DNA of 62,750 nt from CAZGSN01 sp964371655 (GCA_964371655.1 CAYJOD010000031.1:1-62750), one strand, 5' to 3'. Shown: positions 15,944 to 25,017, numbered from the stretch's first letter. A program made the numbers and translations. Notes: generated by a model not told the origin, from the letters alone.

Positions 15944-17470
15944 TTACGCCATCCGCGGTGCACGCCGGGCCAGCCACAGCAGCGCTGCTGCGGCGGCGAC
16001 GAGCAACCACGCAAACACGTCGCCGAAGCGCGTGTAGATCGTCTCGATGTGGAGTCGCGGGATTTCGCCCTGGATGACCTTGGCTTGGAAGAGTGGCCCT
16101 TCGGAGACGACGCGGCCCGCCGCGTCGATGATGCTGGTGACCCCGGAGTTCGAAGCCCGCAGCAGGTAGCGCCGATTCTCCACCGTGCGCCACAGCGCCA
16201 GCGCCTGGTGCTGATACGGGGCCGCGGTGTCGCCGTACCAGGCGTCGTTGAGAATCGTCACCAGCAGCTCGGCACCGGCGCTCGTGGTCGAGCGCGGCAT
16301 CCCCGTCACAATGTCCTCGTAGCAGATGAGCTGGCCGATCTTTGCCCTGCCGCCGAGATCGATCACCGCGACCCGACGTCCGGGGGTGAATCCGCCGGTC
16401 TCCGGGCTCAGATCGTGCAGCCAAGGGAAGTAGGACGCCAGCGGAATGAACTCCCCGAATGGCATCAAGATACGCTTGTCGTAGCGGCCCAAGACCACAC
16501 CACCCGGTCCGATGAAGAAGGCGCTGTTGTACTCCTCGGCGTCGTTCGGGTTCGACGACAGCAAGCGGAATCCGAGACCGCCGAAAATCAAATGCGTGCT
16601 CAGCTCGGGAAACGGGTTTGTCTTCTCGGACAATCTCGGCGTGTCGGCCTCGATCCAGTGCTGCTGTACGGTTTCCGGCCAGACGATGAAGTCGACATCG
16701 GCCTGCACCGCGGCGGACAGCTCGCGATACTGCTCGACGTTGATCTCGAAGTACGAGACGTCGAATTTCTTTTCGATTCCGATGTTGCCCTGCACCAGGG
16801 CGGCCCGCACCGTCGGCGCGGTACGCATGGCTTGCTCGATCTGCGGCAGCCGGAAAGCGCCGTACACCGCAATCGTCAACGCCAGCGCGGTTGCCGAGAT
16901 CAGCGGCCGCCAGTCGCGGCGGTCGCCGATGAGCTGTGCGCATCCTGCCGCAACCCACACGATCGCGAAGCTCAGGGCATAGGGTCCGGTGAGGTCCCCG
17001 ATTTGAAGGAGGACGGGCACCTCGACCTGAGTGTGCGCCATGCGCCACGGGAACATGTTGGGGTAGAGAAACTCGAGTGCCACCCAGAACACCGGCGCGG
17101 CCAGCGCCAACCGCCCTGGGCCACGGCGCTGCATGGCCAGCGCGAAGAGGACGAATTGCAGCGTGCTGAACAGCGACAGGCACGCGTAGAAGAACACGGC
17201 GAGGGCATAGGAGAAGCCGCCGAAGACATGGAACGTGTAGACGAGCCAGTAGAAGGCGGGGACGTTGGTGGTGATGCCGGCGACGAAGCCGATGCGCGCG
17301 GCGGCGCGCGGCGAGCGTGCTTGTGCCAACGCCCAAAGCAAGGGCACGAACGCCACCCAGGCGAGCGGGAAGAGACCGAAGCGCAGAAAACAGGCGGCGA
17401 TGAGAAAGCCGCTGAGCGCGGCGCCGGCGTAGGGCATGAAGGTTTGGTCCTCGATCAAGGCAGGGCGCAT
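15944..17470 (-). CDS. lnt: apolipoprotein N-acyltransferase
   Basis: Inner-membrane enzyme that adds the third acyl chain to lipoproteins, 508 residues. The N-terminal half (about 10-215) holds the membrane segments; the C-terminal half is a nitrilase-like domain facing the periplasm. The catalytic triad is complete: Glu266 in IVWPET, Lys332 in RYDKRILMPFGEF and Cys383 in LICYED. Also typical are NDAWYGDTAAPYQHQ and RASNSGVTSIID. It is encoded alone next to a cold-shock gene. The protein matches the several lipoproteins in this window and indicates a diderm envelope. Identification is secure. Confidence 0.96.
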   Translation of the reverse strand: MRPALIEDQTFMPYAGAALSGFLIAACFLRFGLFPLAWVAFVPLLWALAQARSPRAAARIGFVAGITTNVPAFYWLVYTFHVFGGFSYALAVFFYACLSLFSTLQFVLFALAMQRRGPGRLALAAPVFWVALEFLYPNMFPWRMAHTQVEVPVLLQIGDLTGPYALSFAIVWVAAGCAQLIGDRRDWRPLISATALALTIAVYGAFRLPQIEQAMRTAPTVRAALVQGNIGIEKKFDVSYFEINVEQYRELSAAVQADVDFIVWPETVQQHWIEADTPRLSEKTNPFPELSTHLIFGGLGFRLLSSNPNDAEEYNSAFFIGPGGVVLGRYDKRILMPFGEFIPLASYFPWLHDLSPETGGFTPGRRVAVIDLGGRAKIGQLICYEDIVTGMPRSTTSAGAELLVTILNDAWYGDTAAPYQHQALALWRTVENRRYLLRASNSGVTSIIDAAGRVVSEGPLFQAKVIQGEIPRLHIETIYTRFGDVFAWLLVAAAAALLWLARRAPRMA

Positions 17471-17570
17471 AGCCGCGGTGATCTCAACGCTCCGAAGACA
17501 ACCGCGAGCAGAGGAACTTCAGGAGCGCCTCGTCCTCTCGGAGAGCCTTCGCCGTGTGCCCCGGAAGCGC

Positions 17571-17774
17571 TCAACGCGTGCGAACAAAGAACGCCTGCGG
17601 TCCCTTCTCTCCCGGCTTGACCTGAAACTCGACTTCGTCCCCTTCGCGCAGATCCTCGAAAGTCGTCTTGGGTCCGAGCTTGGAGCGATGGAAGAAGAGG
17701 TCGCCGCTGCCATCGCCGGGATCGATGAAGCCGAAGCCCTTGTCGCGCACAATTCTCTTGATGGTTCCGTACAT
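17571..17774 (-). CDS. cold-shock domain protein
   Basis: Single cold-shock domain protein of 67 residues. It starts MYGTIKRIVRDKGFGFI, with the RNP1-type KGFGFI, followed by RNP2-type DLFFHRS and the C-terminal strand of QAFFVRTR. Such proteins bind single-stranded RNA or DNA and melt structures. The start is decided by a strong GCGGAGGACAGACG ribosome binding site; longer frames upstream run into MITE-like element A copy 3. The domain is slightly shorter in its middle loop than CspA of E. coli but otherwise complete. Confidence 0.93.
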   Translation of the reverse strand: MYGTIKRIVRDKGFGFIDPGDGSGDLFFHRSKLGPKTTFEDLREGDEVEFQVKPGEKGPQAFFVRTR

Positions 17775-17866
17775 CGTCTGTCCTCCGCAATCGCGTCCCT
17801 GCCGCTCCGATTGAGCCGAGGAAGTAGAGCACAACTGCGGTGTAGAAGCACGGCATGCGGAAGCCG

Positions 17867-18017
17867 CGTGGTGGGTCTCTTTGATATTTTCGATCGATGT
17901 CATCCCGAGCGAAGCGAGGGATCTGTAGTGGAATGTCGTGCCGATTGTGGCCCTTCGGAAGATTCCTCGCCGCGGAAACTGCGACGGCTCGGAATGACAA
18001 TCAAAGTGACCCACTAC
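17867..18017. mobile_element. MITE-like element A, copy 3
   Basis: About 151 bases with ends GTGGTGGGTCTCTTTGAT and GTAGTGGGTCACTTTGAT (inverted). It is flanked by perfect 9-bp direct repeats CGGAAGCCG (17858-17866 and 18018-18026). This is the clearest copy. Together with the cold-shock upstream region it accounts for most of the gene-free stretch 17775-18163. Confidence 0.88.
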
Positions 18018-18163
18018 CGGAAGCCGGTGCGAGGCACAGGCGAGGCATAGGCTTAGGCATGATATTCGTCTCCATACGGGAGGCGACCCGTACCAAGCCG
18101 CAACACTGTCCTGCTGAGGTGCGCCCGGTACCTTCGGCACAACGCCCATGGTAAACCCGTGGC

Positions 18164-19156
18164 ATGAACCGCCGCGTCCTCGTGAATCTCATTCTCAGCA
18201 TCGTCGTTGCCGCTGCGTTCCTGTACCTCGCGTTTCGCAATGTGCCGATGGCAGAGCTGCGCACCGCCATGCAACGCTTCGACGCGCGCTGGCTGGTGCC
18301 GGCATTTGCGATCAGCTTCGTGCTGCAGGTGTTTCGTGCGTGGCGCTGGCAGCTGGAGTTGCGACCGCTGCAGCGTATCGACCTGGGTCGCCTGTGGGTC
18401 ATTACGAGCGTGGCCTACATGGCGATCAATCTGATCCCGGCGCGTCTCGGCGAGGTCGTGCGCCCGTGGCTGCTGTCGCGACGTTCACGCGTCAGTGTCT
18501 CGAACGTCGTCGGCAATCTCGTCGTCGAGAAGACAATGGATTCGTTTTGCATCGTTTTTTACATCTTGGTCGGCCTGCTCACGACCAGCAACTTGCCCGA
18601 CTGGGTGCGGCGCGGCGCGGCGGTGCCGGCGGTGGCGGCCCTGCTTCTCGCCACCGTGGTCGGTCTGCTCTACGCCAAGGGCGAGCCCTTCGTCGATCGT
18701 TGGGTCGTGCACTACCTGCCGGAGCGCTTCGCCGGCGGTCTGAAGCGCGTCACCCGAGCCATCGTCGCTGGTATGCAGATCCTGCCCGACGGGCGCCTGC
18801 TCGCGACGGTGTTCGCCGTGTCTCTGGCCCTGTGGTTTCTGCCGATCCTGTCGAGCTACGTGATCATACGCGCCTTCGATTTCGCAGTGCCGTTTGGCGC
18901 GGCGCTGATCGTCTTCATCTTCATCGGCTTCGGAACCGCCCTCCCCAATGCCCCCGGGATGATCGGATCCTTCCAATATGCCTGCGTGCTCGCGCTTGGC
19001 TTGTTCGGTGTGCCCCACGCCGACGCCCTCGCCTATGGGCTGGTACTGAACGCGATCCAGGTGCTGTCGTTGGTCATGCAGGGTGTGGTGGCGCTGCCGC
19101 TGGCGCACCTGCGCGCCGAGGATCTGCGTAGCGTGCGTCGCGAGCTCGCCGCATAG
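18164..19156 (+). CDS. LPG-synthase-like (UPF0104) membrane protein
   Basis: Polytopic membrane protein of 330 residues with about seven to eight hydrophobic segments. It belongs to the lysylphosphatidylglycerol synthase transmembrane/UPF0104 family: RAWRWQLELRPL, NLIPARLGEVVRPWLLSRR, NLVVEKTMDSFCIVF and ALPNAPGMIGSFQYACVLAL are the conserved blocks. The soluble transferase domain of MprF is absent, so this is a stand-alone transmembrane module. In other bacteria such modules are linked to lipid or glycolipid export. It faces a convergent CDP-alcohol phosphatidyltransferase gene, which fits a lipid theme. Substrate unknown. Confidence 0.85.
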   Translation: MNRRVLVNLILSIVVAAAFLYLAFRNVPMAELRTAMQRFDARWLVPAFAISFVLQVFRAWRWQLELRPLQRIDLGRLWVITSVAYMAINLIPARLGEVVRPWLLSRRSRVSVSNVVGNLVVEKTMDSFCIVFYILVGLLTTSNLPDWVRRGAAVPAVAALLLATVVGLLYAKGEPFVDRWVVHYLPERFAGGLKRVTRAIVAGMQILPDGRLLATVFAVSLALWFLPILSSYVIIRAFDFAVPFGAALIVFIFIGFGTALPNAPGMIGSFQYACVLALGLFGVPHADALAYGLVLNAIQVLSLVMQGVVALPLAHLRAEDLRSVRRELAA

Positions 19157-19208
19157 TCGTCCTTGCAGTCCCTGCAGTCGCTGAGGTCCTAGCTCCCTTC
19201 AACCAAAC

Positions 19209-19766
19209 TCAATCTCGACTCACCAGGCGCGCCACCACGCCCGCGAAGGAATAGATCGGCACCAGACTGAACAACGCCAGGAGAAGCCAAGCCGGGAGCA
19301 GGTGCAGGCCAACGCTGTCGTTGAAGACCAAGACGCCCACCAGCACGTAGTTGCAGACCCCGCCGACGTGCCCGATGCGGCTGCTGACCAGGCTCGGAGC
19401 CGCGCTGGTTTGGCGGCGCGAGTCGACGACGTAGAACGCGAAGGCGGCGAGCACCGAAGCCGGGACCCACCACGGCGCTACCCCGAGAGCGACGTACGTG
19501 GACAGTGTCACCAGCAAGAAAATGATGTCCGCGAAATGATCGAAAACGCGCCCGCCCTCGGACTCGCGACCGTAGCGGCGCGCCACTCGCCCATCCCAAA
19601 CGTCGCTGGCGGCGGCGGTGACAAAGGCCACGACCGCGACGGCGGCGCTGCGCCCGCTCACCGGTGCGAACCATGCGGACGCGACCAGCGCCGGAGTCGC
19701 CGCGACACGCATGCCCGTCAGCAGGTTCGCAGCATGTTTCCTGAACCAGCAGCGCATGCGCGGCAT
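19209..19766 (-). CDS. CDP-alcohol phosphatidyltransferase family protein
   Basis: Integral membrane transferase of 185 residues. The complete CDP-alcohol phosphotransferase motif is visible as SDVWDGRVARRYGRESEGG followed by RVFDHFADI, with all four metal-binding Asp residues spaced as in the family. About five to six membrane segments follow. It would transfer a diacylglycerol-phosphate or similar group from CDP-lipid to an alcohol such as glycerol phosphate; the acceptor cannot be told. The start is uncertain: ATGs at 19766 and 19757 both give the typical KHAANLLTGMRVAATPAL start of the domain. Confidence 0.87.
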   Translation of the reverse strand: MPRMRCWFRKHAANLLTGMRVAATPALVASAWFAPVSGRSAAVAVVAFVTAAASDVWDGRVARRYGRESEGGRVFDHFADIIFLLVTLSTYVALGVAPWWVPASVLAAFAFYVVDSRRQTSAAPSLVSSRIGHVGGVCNYVLVGVLVFNDSVGLHLLPAWLLLALFSLVPIYSFAGVVARLVSRD

Positions 19767-19969
19767 AGTAGGAGGCGAGCCTCGAAAGTAAAGCAAGCCG
19801 GCACGCTCGAGCCGACAGCGCCGGCGTCGGTCGCGAGCGCGAGCATGCAAGTGAAAGTGCGCCGCGTTCGGCGCGGAAGGCGAGATTCGCAGCGGCTCTC
19901 CACCGCAGCAAAAACCATCCTCGGGCTTCTCGAATCAGCGCCATCGTCGTAGTATTCTTTGCAACCACG

Positions 19970-20749
19970 ATGCGAAAACTTCGCTTGTATCAAGTCGATG
20001 CGTTCACGGACCACCTCTTCGGGGGCAATCCGGCCGCCGTATGTCTTCTCGACACCTGGCTCGATGATGCGACCCTGCAGGCGATTGCGGAGGAGAACAA
20101 CCTCTCCGAGACCGCCTTCCTGGTGCGCGAGCAGGAAATGTATCGCATCCGCTGGTTTACCCCGGCCGTCGAAATCGATCTGTGCGGGCACGCGACCCTG
20201 GCGGCGGCGTTCGTTGTATTCCAATTCGTGGAGCCACGTATCGACAAGGTCGTGTTCGGATCGGCAAGCGGTCCGTTGATGGTAACCCGCGACGATGAGC
20301 TTCTGCGCATGGACTTTCCCGTCCTCAATCCGGAGTCGTGCTCGCCACCGCAAGCTCTCTTCGAAGCTGTCGGCGGATATCCTGCGCAGGTGCTCGAAGC
20401 GCGGGACTACATGCTCGTCTTTGCCAACGCGGATGATGTGGTTTCCCTGGCGCCGGACATGCAGCTGCTCGCCAGCTTGCAGCGCCACGTGATCGTCACT
20501 GCCCCGGGGAGTGATGTTGATTTTGTGTCGCGCTTTTTCGCGCCCTGCGCCGGGATTGCGGAAGACCCGGTGACCGGATCGGCGCATTGCACGCTCATAC
20601 CCTACTGGGCGAAGCGTCTCGGCAAGAACAAGCTGCACGCGCGCCAGGTCTCCAAGCGCGGCGGCGAGCTCGCTTGCGAGCTGCATGGCGATCGCGTGAT
20701 CCTCGCCGGCCAGGCGGTCTTGTATCTCGAAGGAACGATTTGCCTGTAG
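19970..20749 (+). CDS. PhzF family isomerase
   Basis: PhzF/YddE family protein of 259 residues with the two-domain diaminopimelate-epimerase-like fold. Landmarks are YQVDAFTDHLFGGNPAAVCL, the catalytic Glu47 in ENNLSETAF, RWFTPAVEIDLCGHATLAAA and GIAEDPVTGSAH near the C-terminal domain. In phenazine producers PhzF isomerises dihydro-3-hydroxyanthranilate, but most chromosomal homologues have unknown substrates. No phenazine genes are present here, so a phenazine role is not supported. It is monocistronic. Confidence 0.93.
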   Translation: MRKLRLYQVDAFTDHLFGGNPAAVCLLDTWLDDATLQAIAEENNLSETAFLVREQEMYRIRWFTPAVEIDLCGHATLAAAFVVFQFVEPRIDKVVFGSASGPLMVTRDDELLRMDFPVLNPESCSPPQALFEAVGGYPAQVLEARDYMLVFANADDVVSLAPDMQLLASLQRHVIVTAPGSDVDFVSRFFAPCAGIAEDPVTGSAHCTLIPYWAKRLGKNKLHARQVSKRGGELACELHGDRVILAGQAVLYLEGTICL

Positions 20750-20772
20750 GCGCGAAGCGGCTTTGCACATAA

Positions 20773-20860
20773 ACCCTTGCCCCTGCCGTTGCCCTTGCCC
20801 GTACCCTTCCGGAAACACCAGCCAGAATGGGCAAGGGCAACGGCAAGGGCACGGGCAAGA
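20773..20860. repeat. inverted-repeat element, GGCAAGGGCAAC unit
   Basis: The left arm CCTTGCCCCTGCCGTTGCCC (20775-20794) continues with TTGCCCGTACCC. The right arm GGGCAAGGGCAACGGCAAGG (20829-20848) continues with GCACGGGCAAG. Both arms are degenerate hexamer/heptamer repeats around a 20-base centre. Same architectural class as the element at 824-922. Confidence 0.75.
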
Positions 20861-20904
20861 AGGATGAAAAGCGAAGCGCGCCGTTCGCAAGAACCGCGTT
20901 TGCG

Positions 20905-20957
20905 AATCTCGACCTGAGCCGCGACCGTTAGGGAGCGGTGATGCGTGGGATTTGCCA
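20905..20957 (-). repeat. dispersed repeat B, copy 3
   Basis: Reverse-strand partial copy of repeat B: GACCTGAGCCGCGACCGTTA then GGGAGCGGTGATGCGTGGGA. It is intergenic, between phzF and the Gfo/Idh/MocA gene. Confidence 0.75.
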
Positions 20958-20989
20958 TGCTCGGTGCCACTACTTCCGAGTGGCAAGCA

Positions 20990-21062
20990 AGGGCAACCAC
21001 AAGGGTTGCCCCTACAATCTGCATGAGTTCCTGTAGGGGTACGCCTTGTGCGTACCCTTTAG
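20990..21062 (+). repeat. repeat D, copy 1 (uninterrupted)
   Basis: Consists of GGGCAACCACAAGGGTTGCC CCTACA, a short spacer, and TGTAGGGGTACGCCTTGTGC GTACCC. The two halves resemble those at 33681-33720 and 33881-33912, which are separated there by MITE-like element A copy 4. Copies of the first half also occur at 26190-26222 and, inverted, at 33012-33051. Confidence 0.65.
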
Positions 21063-21133
21063 GTGCTCGCGTGCTGCCGCGGCGTGACTCCCGTCTATTC
21101 GCGATGCGGCCGCTGTGGTAGTGAGCCGCGCCT

Positions 21134-22228
21134 ATGAAGCAGGTGCGTATCGGTCTGGTCGGTGCCGGCGTGATCGGCAACACGCACGCGGCCGTCTTGC
21201 GCGGCATCGCCGAGGTCTTGGCTCCCAAGATCGAGCTGGTCGCGGTGGCCGACCCCGATCAAGCGCAGCGCGCGCAAGCGCTACAGCTCTATGGCTTCCG
21301 GGAGCAATACGCGAGCGCGCAAGAGCTGCTCGCCCATGCCGACGTCAACACGGTCTACGTTTGCACGCCGACATCCTTTCATGCCGAGCAGGTCCACGCC
21401 GCCGCCGCGCGCGGTCTGCACATCTTCTGCGAGAAACCGCTGGCGATGTCGTATGCCGAGGGCGCGGCGATGGTCGCCGCGATCGCCGGCGCCGGCCGGC
21501 GGGCGCAGATCGGATTGGTCCTGCGCTTCTCCGCAGTCTTCCACGTCATGCGCGCTCTGGCGCGCGATCCGCGCGCCGGCAAAGCGCTCGCCGTCGTCTT
21601 CCGCGATGATCAGTGCTTCCCCATTCGTGGCATCCACTCCAGCGCCTGGCGCGCCGATCGCGCCCTGACCGCCGGCGGCACCCTGATCGAGCACGGCGTC
21701 CACGATCTCGACCTCATGACCTGGTTCTTCGGCCCGATCTCGCATCTGCGCGCCTGGGAGCGCAACTTCGCCGCTCATCCCGGCATCGAAGACTACATGG
21801 CGATCGAGATCGAGTTCGCTAGCGGCCTGCGCGCGCAGCTGCTCAACCTCTGGCACGGGATGATTCAGCGGCCGTCGAACCGCCGTCTGGAGATCTTCTG
21901 CGAGAACGCCTTCATCGCCAGCGATGCCGACATGTGTGGCGACATCACCTACCAATTCGGCGACGGCGCCGAGGAGGTGATGCGTGGCCAGGAAGTGCAC
22001 GAACGCTTCGTGGCCATGAATACCGGCATCCCGGCCGGTCTCGCCGACTACTACGGCGTGCCCTATGTGGTCGAGGATCTCGCCTTTGTGATGTCCCTGC
22101 TCGAAGATCGTCCCCCCGATCCCGGCATCGCCGTCGGGCTTGAAGCGCAGCGTCTTGCCGCCGCCGTCTACCACGCGGCGAGGACGGGCGCCGAGATCGA
22201 CGTAATGACCTTCGAACCAACCCCGTAG
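21134..22228 (+). CDS. Gfo/Idh/MocA family oxidoreductase
   Basis: NAD(P)-dependent sugar-type dehydrogenase of 364 residues. The Rossmann motif IGLVGAGVIGNTHAAVL (residues 5-21) and the family signature IFCEKPLAMSYAEG (about 97-110, Lys in EKP) are clear. The C-terminal domain has GGTLIEHGVHDLDLMTWFFG. The family oxidises or epimerises sugars, inositols and related polyols. The next gene, an SDR, follows on the same strand after 35 bases, so the two may form a unit. A carbohydrate-like kinase and a 2-hydroxyacid dehydrogenase lie convergently downstream. Specific substrate unknown. Confidence 0.9.
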   Translation: MKQVRIGLVGAGVIGNTHAAVLRGIAEVLAPKIELVAVADPDQAQRAQALQLYGFREQYASAQELLAHADVNTVYVCTPTSFHAEQVHAAAARGLHIFCEKPLAMSYAEGAAMVAAIAGAGRRAQIGLVLRFSAVFHVMRALARDPRAGKALAVVFRDDQCFPIRGIHSSAWRADRALTAGGTLIEHGVHDLDLMTWFFGPISHLRAWERNFAAHPGIEDYMAIEIEFASGLRAQLLNLWHGMIQRPSNRRLEIFCENAFIASDADMCGDITYQFGDGAEEVMRGQEVHERFVAMNTGIPAGLADYYGVPYVVEDLAFVMSLLEDRPPDPGIAVGLEAQRLAAAVYHAARTGAEIDVMTFEPTP

Positions 22229-22263
22229 GCGCGACGAGTCGCGAGCGGAGCTGTTCGTCTACC

Positions 22264-23052
22264 ATGCGATTGACCTCGTACAAAGGGAAGAAGGCGCTGG
22301 TCACCGGCGCCTCGAGCGGCATCGGCCGATTGCTGTGTTTGCGCTTGGCGCGTGAAGGCGCCGACGTCGCCCTCGTCGCGCGCCGCGAGGTCGAGCTGCG
22401 CCAAGTCGCAGCCGAGATCGAGAAGCTCGGCCGCCGCGCTCTGGTGGTGCCTGCCGACGTCGGCGAGCGCGAGCAGGTGTTCGCCGCGGCCGCCACGGTG
22501 CAGCGTGAGCTCGGCAACATCGACATCCTGGTGAACAATGCCGGCTACGGGCGCCACCGCACCTTTCTCGAATGGGACCTCGACGACATCGAGCGCATGC
22601 TGCGCGTCAACTTCCTGGGCACGGTGTACTGGACGAAGGCGCTGCTGCCGCCGATGGTCGAACGCGGTAGCGGTTGGATCGTGATGATCGCCTCGGTTGC
22701 CGGTAAGCTCGGGGTGCCCGACGAGAGCGTGTACGCCGCTACCAAGTTCGCCCAGGTTGGCTTGGCGGAGACCCTGTCGATGGAAATCGAAGATGCCGGA
22801 GTGCACGTGCTCACGGTTTGCCCGGGTGCCGTCCATACCCCCTTCTTCGATGCCGAGGCGCTGGCGCGCATGCCGGCGGTGGCGAAACGAATGATGATCG
22901 AGCCCGAGGTGGTGATCGATGCCATTATCGCCGCCCTGGCGCGTGGCAAGCACGAAATCACCGTGCCGCGTCTCATCCGCGCCGGTTACATTGTTCGTGC
23001 CCTCGCCCCCGGCTTCATGCGTCGCAACACCAAACGCACGACCTCGCGCTGA
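22264..23052 (+). CDS. SDR family oxidoreductase
   Basis: Classical short-chain dehydrogenase/reductase of 262 residues. It has the cofactor motif TGASSGIG (14-21), NNAG (91-94) and the catalytic Ser144, Tyr157 and Lys161 (YAATK). The C-terminal basic helix (RRNTKRTTSR) is close to that of membrane-associated 3-oxoacyl or ketosphinganine-like reductases, but this is weak evidence. It follows the Gfo/Idh/MocA gene by 35 bases. Substrate unknown. Confidence 0.92.
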   Translation: MRLTSYKGKKALVTGASSGIGRLLCLRLAREGADVALVARREVELRQVAAEIEKLGRRALVVPADVGEREQVFAAAATVQRELGNIDILVNNAGYGRHRTFLEWDLDDIERMLRVNFLGTVYWTKALLPPMVERGSGWIVMIASVAGKLGVPDESVYAATKFAQVGLAETLSMEIEDAGVHVLTVCPGAVHTPFFDAEALARMPAVAKRMMIEPEVVIDAIIAALARGKHEITVPRLIRAGYIVRALAPGFMRRNTKRTTSR

Positions 23053-23124
23053 GCCTCGTCGTCTCTAGTCCTGGTGTCCACGATCGTGTTCGCGCGCGAA
23101 GAGTTTGTAGTCGGGACCGCAAGA

Positions 23125-23283
23125 CCAGCTCCCCTCGCCCGCATTACTTGCGGGAGAGGGTTAGGGTGAGGGAACCGAGGTGGCGGGATGGGCGGAGCGC
23201 CACGTCGAGGAAAAGGTGGATCCCTCACCCCCTCCCTCTCCCGCAGTGATGCGGGCGAGGGAGCGCTTGCAAACACCGGCGTC
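23125..23283. repeat. repeat C, copy 2
   Basis: About 159 bases, closely matching repeat C at 9571-9727. It shows CGCCCGCATTACTTGCGGGA, GAGGGTTAGGGTGAGGGA, and a distal half of CCTCACCCCCTCCCTCTCCC with a GCAGTGATGCGGG hairpin. Each half is a hairpin and the halves are inverted relative to each other. It lies between convergent genes and fills the gap. Confidence 0.85.
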
Positions 23284-23321
23284 GGTCGGATTACAGGCGC
23301 CAGCTCGCGCGGAGGTCTAGC

Positions 23322-24821
23322 TCACACTTCCATGGCGCCGAGTTGGTCGTGGAGCTCGCGCCACTTGCGGTAGGGCGCTTGGTATTGGTCGTGGCGCTCG
23401 CCGTCGGGCACGATCTCTCGGTGCCGCACCATGCTGCGTGCCGCTTGCTCGTAACCGCCGCTGCAAGCGTGCGCTGCGATCAGGATGGCGCCGCCGAGGC
23501 AGGCGCTTTCCGGTTCCGCCGCCACCCGCACCTGCAATCCCGTAACGTCGGCGATCGCCGTCGTCAGTGCGGCGCTGCGCGACATGCCACCGCTCAGTGT
23601 CAGCTCGGAGGTGGGCTGTCCGGTCACCGCCGCGAGCTGTTCGAGGTTCGCGCGCACGGCGTAGGCGACGCTCTCGATGAACGAGCGCACCAAAGCCCGA
23701 CGCTGCGGGCGTACGTGCAATGATGGAAGCGGGAAGAGCCACCCTCCCGGCCGGTTGAGACGCATGTCCTTGAGGTTGAACACGGTGGGTCCGACGAACA
23801 GCATCGACTGTGGCGCAAAGCCGCCGCCGGCGAGCTCTTCACCGAGCTCGTAGAGATGCTCAGGCTCGCCACCGCCACTCACCAGATCGAGCAACCAGAG
23901 ATAGGCGTCGCCGGTATCACCAGCGTTGCTCTCCAGCACCCAGCGCTCGGGGACCACATGACATCCCGCCCACAGATTGGCGTTCGGGTCGAATCTCGCG
24001 GGCTCGACCACGACCTGCACCGGCGTCGTCGTTCCCAGTGTCGCCGCGACCTCACCGGGTTTGAAGACGCCGGCGCCGAGAAGGGAACACTGCGTGTCGG
24101 CACCGCCGACGAACACCGGCGTCCCGGCCTGTAATCCAGTCGCGCGTGCTGCGGCGGCGGTGATGGCACCGACGTGCTCGCCGCAGTGCCGCAGCGCCGG
24201 CAGGATCGCCGCCGGAATCTGGAAGGCAGAGAGAATTTCGGCTGACCAGTCCCGCGCCTCGAGGTCGAAGAGCATCGACTCCACCGCGTTCGACGGCTCG
24301 GCGGTGAGCTCGCCGCTTAGACGCCAGGTGAGCCAGTCGTTGATCATCAACAGGTGCGCGACCGGCGCGCCGCCCTGCTTGCGGTACCAGAGGTAACGCG
24401 CCAGCGGAAAGATGAACGGGGCGGAGTGGCCGGTGATGCGGTACAAGCGCTCGCCACCGATCGTGCTCAACACCTCCAACCCCTCGCGGAACGCGCGCGC
24501 ATCGATGTTGGGGCCGGCGTACACTTCCGTGCCCTGCGCATCGAGGAACACGCAGCCCTCGCGCTGGCTCGTCGTCGCCACGCCCACCACAGCGTTGGCC
24601 GCGACCTTGGCATCCGCCGCCGCCTTGCGGACACAACGGCACAGCAGCTCCCACGCCGCCGGCGCGTCGAACGAGTATTTCTTCACGAACGGGACCTCGG
24701 CATCGAGCTCTAGGTGGTAGGTCCACGGCTCCTTGCACGAGCCCAGCACCCTACCGTGTTCGTCGAAGACGACGCATTTGCCGCCGCCCGTACCCGCATC
24801 GAGGATGACGAAGGCGGGCAT
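23322..24821 (-). CDS. FGGY-family kinase, LsrK-like
   Basis: Carbohydrate kinase of 499 residues with the FGGY two-domain actin-like ATPase fold. It begins VILDAGTGGGKCVVFDEHG. TTSQREGCVFLDAQG, NIDARAFREG, INDWLTWRLSGELTAEPSNA and DLEARDWSAEIL line up with what I remember of autoinducer-2 kinase LsrK. The C-terminal SGGMSRSAALTTAIADVTG is the family's ATP-site segment. LsrK phosphorylates AI-2; no other lsr genes are seen, so a related polyol or hydroxyketone substrate is equally possible. It lies downstream of a 2-hydroxyacid dehydrogenase on the same strand. ATG 24821 is chosen; 24851 is possible. Confidence 0.85.
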   Translation of the reverse strand: MPAFVILDAGTGGGKCVVFDEHGRVLGSCKEPWTYHLELDAEVPFVKKYSFDAPAAWELLCRCVRKAAADAKVAANAVVGVATTSQREGCVFLDAQGTEVYAGPNIDARAFREGLEVLSTIGGERLYRITGHSAPFIFPLARYLWYRKQGGAPVAHLLMINDWLTWRLSGELTAEPSNAVESMLFDLEARDWSAEILSAFQIPAAILPALRHCGEHVGAITAAAARATGLQAGTPVFVGGADTQCSLLGAGVFKPGEVAATLGTTTPVQVVVEPARFDPNANLWAGCHVVPERWVLESNAGDTGDAYLWLLDLVSGGGEPEHLYELGEELAGGGFAPQSMLFVGPTVFNLKDMRLNRPGGWLFPLPSLHVRPQRRALVRSFIESVAYAVRANLEQLAAVTGQPTSELTLSGGMSRSAALTTAIADVTGLQVRVAAEPESACLGGAILIAAHACSGGYEQAARSMVRHREIVPDGERHDQYQAPYRKWRELHDQLGAMEV

Positions 24822-24878
24822 CTCAGACCTTAGCGCGGACCACGCCCGCAACCCAAAACGCGCGGTGGGCTGCCCTGC

Positions 24879-24940
24879 CTGGGAGCGCCGCCATCTTGGC
24901 GGCGCGAATCACGCCGGCTGGAAGCCGGCGCTCCCAGGCC
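24879..24940. repeat. palindromic repeat between kinase and dehydrogenase
   Basis: Nested hairpins: GGGAGCGCCGCCATCTTGGC and GGCGCG on one side, GCCGGCTGGAAGCCGGCGCT CCCAG on the other. The outer CTGGGAGCGCC / GGCGCTCCCAG arms pair. The right half recurs near position 60-90. Confidence 0.6.
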
Positions 24941-25017
24941 AGACCAAGACTCTTGTCGTCGTGGGAGGATTCTCAACGTCTTTAGTTCAGACGTCAGACG
25001 GAGAGACCGCGGTTGTC

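Noticed and set aside
19970..20749. Phenazine biosynthesis
   Set aside because: Only a PhzF-family protein is present; no other phz gene lies nearby.
20773..20860. Rho-independent terminator after phzF
   Set aside because: The structure has no T tract and its arms are tandem units like those at other, non-terminal sites, so it is better described as a repeat element.
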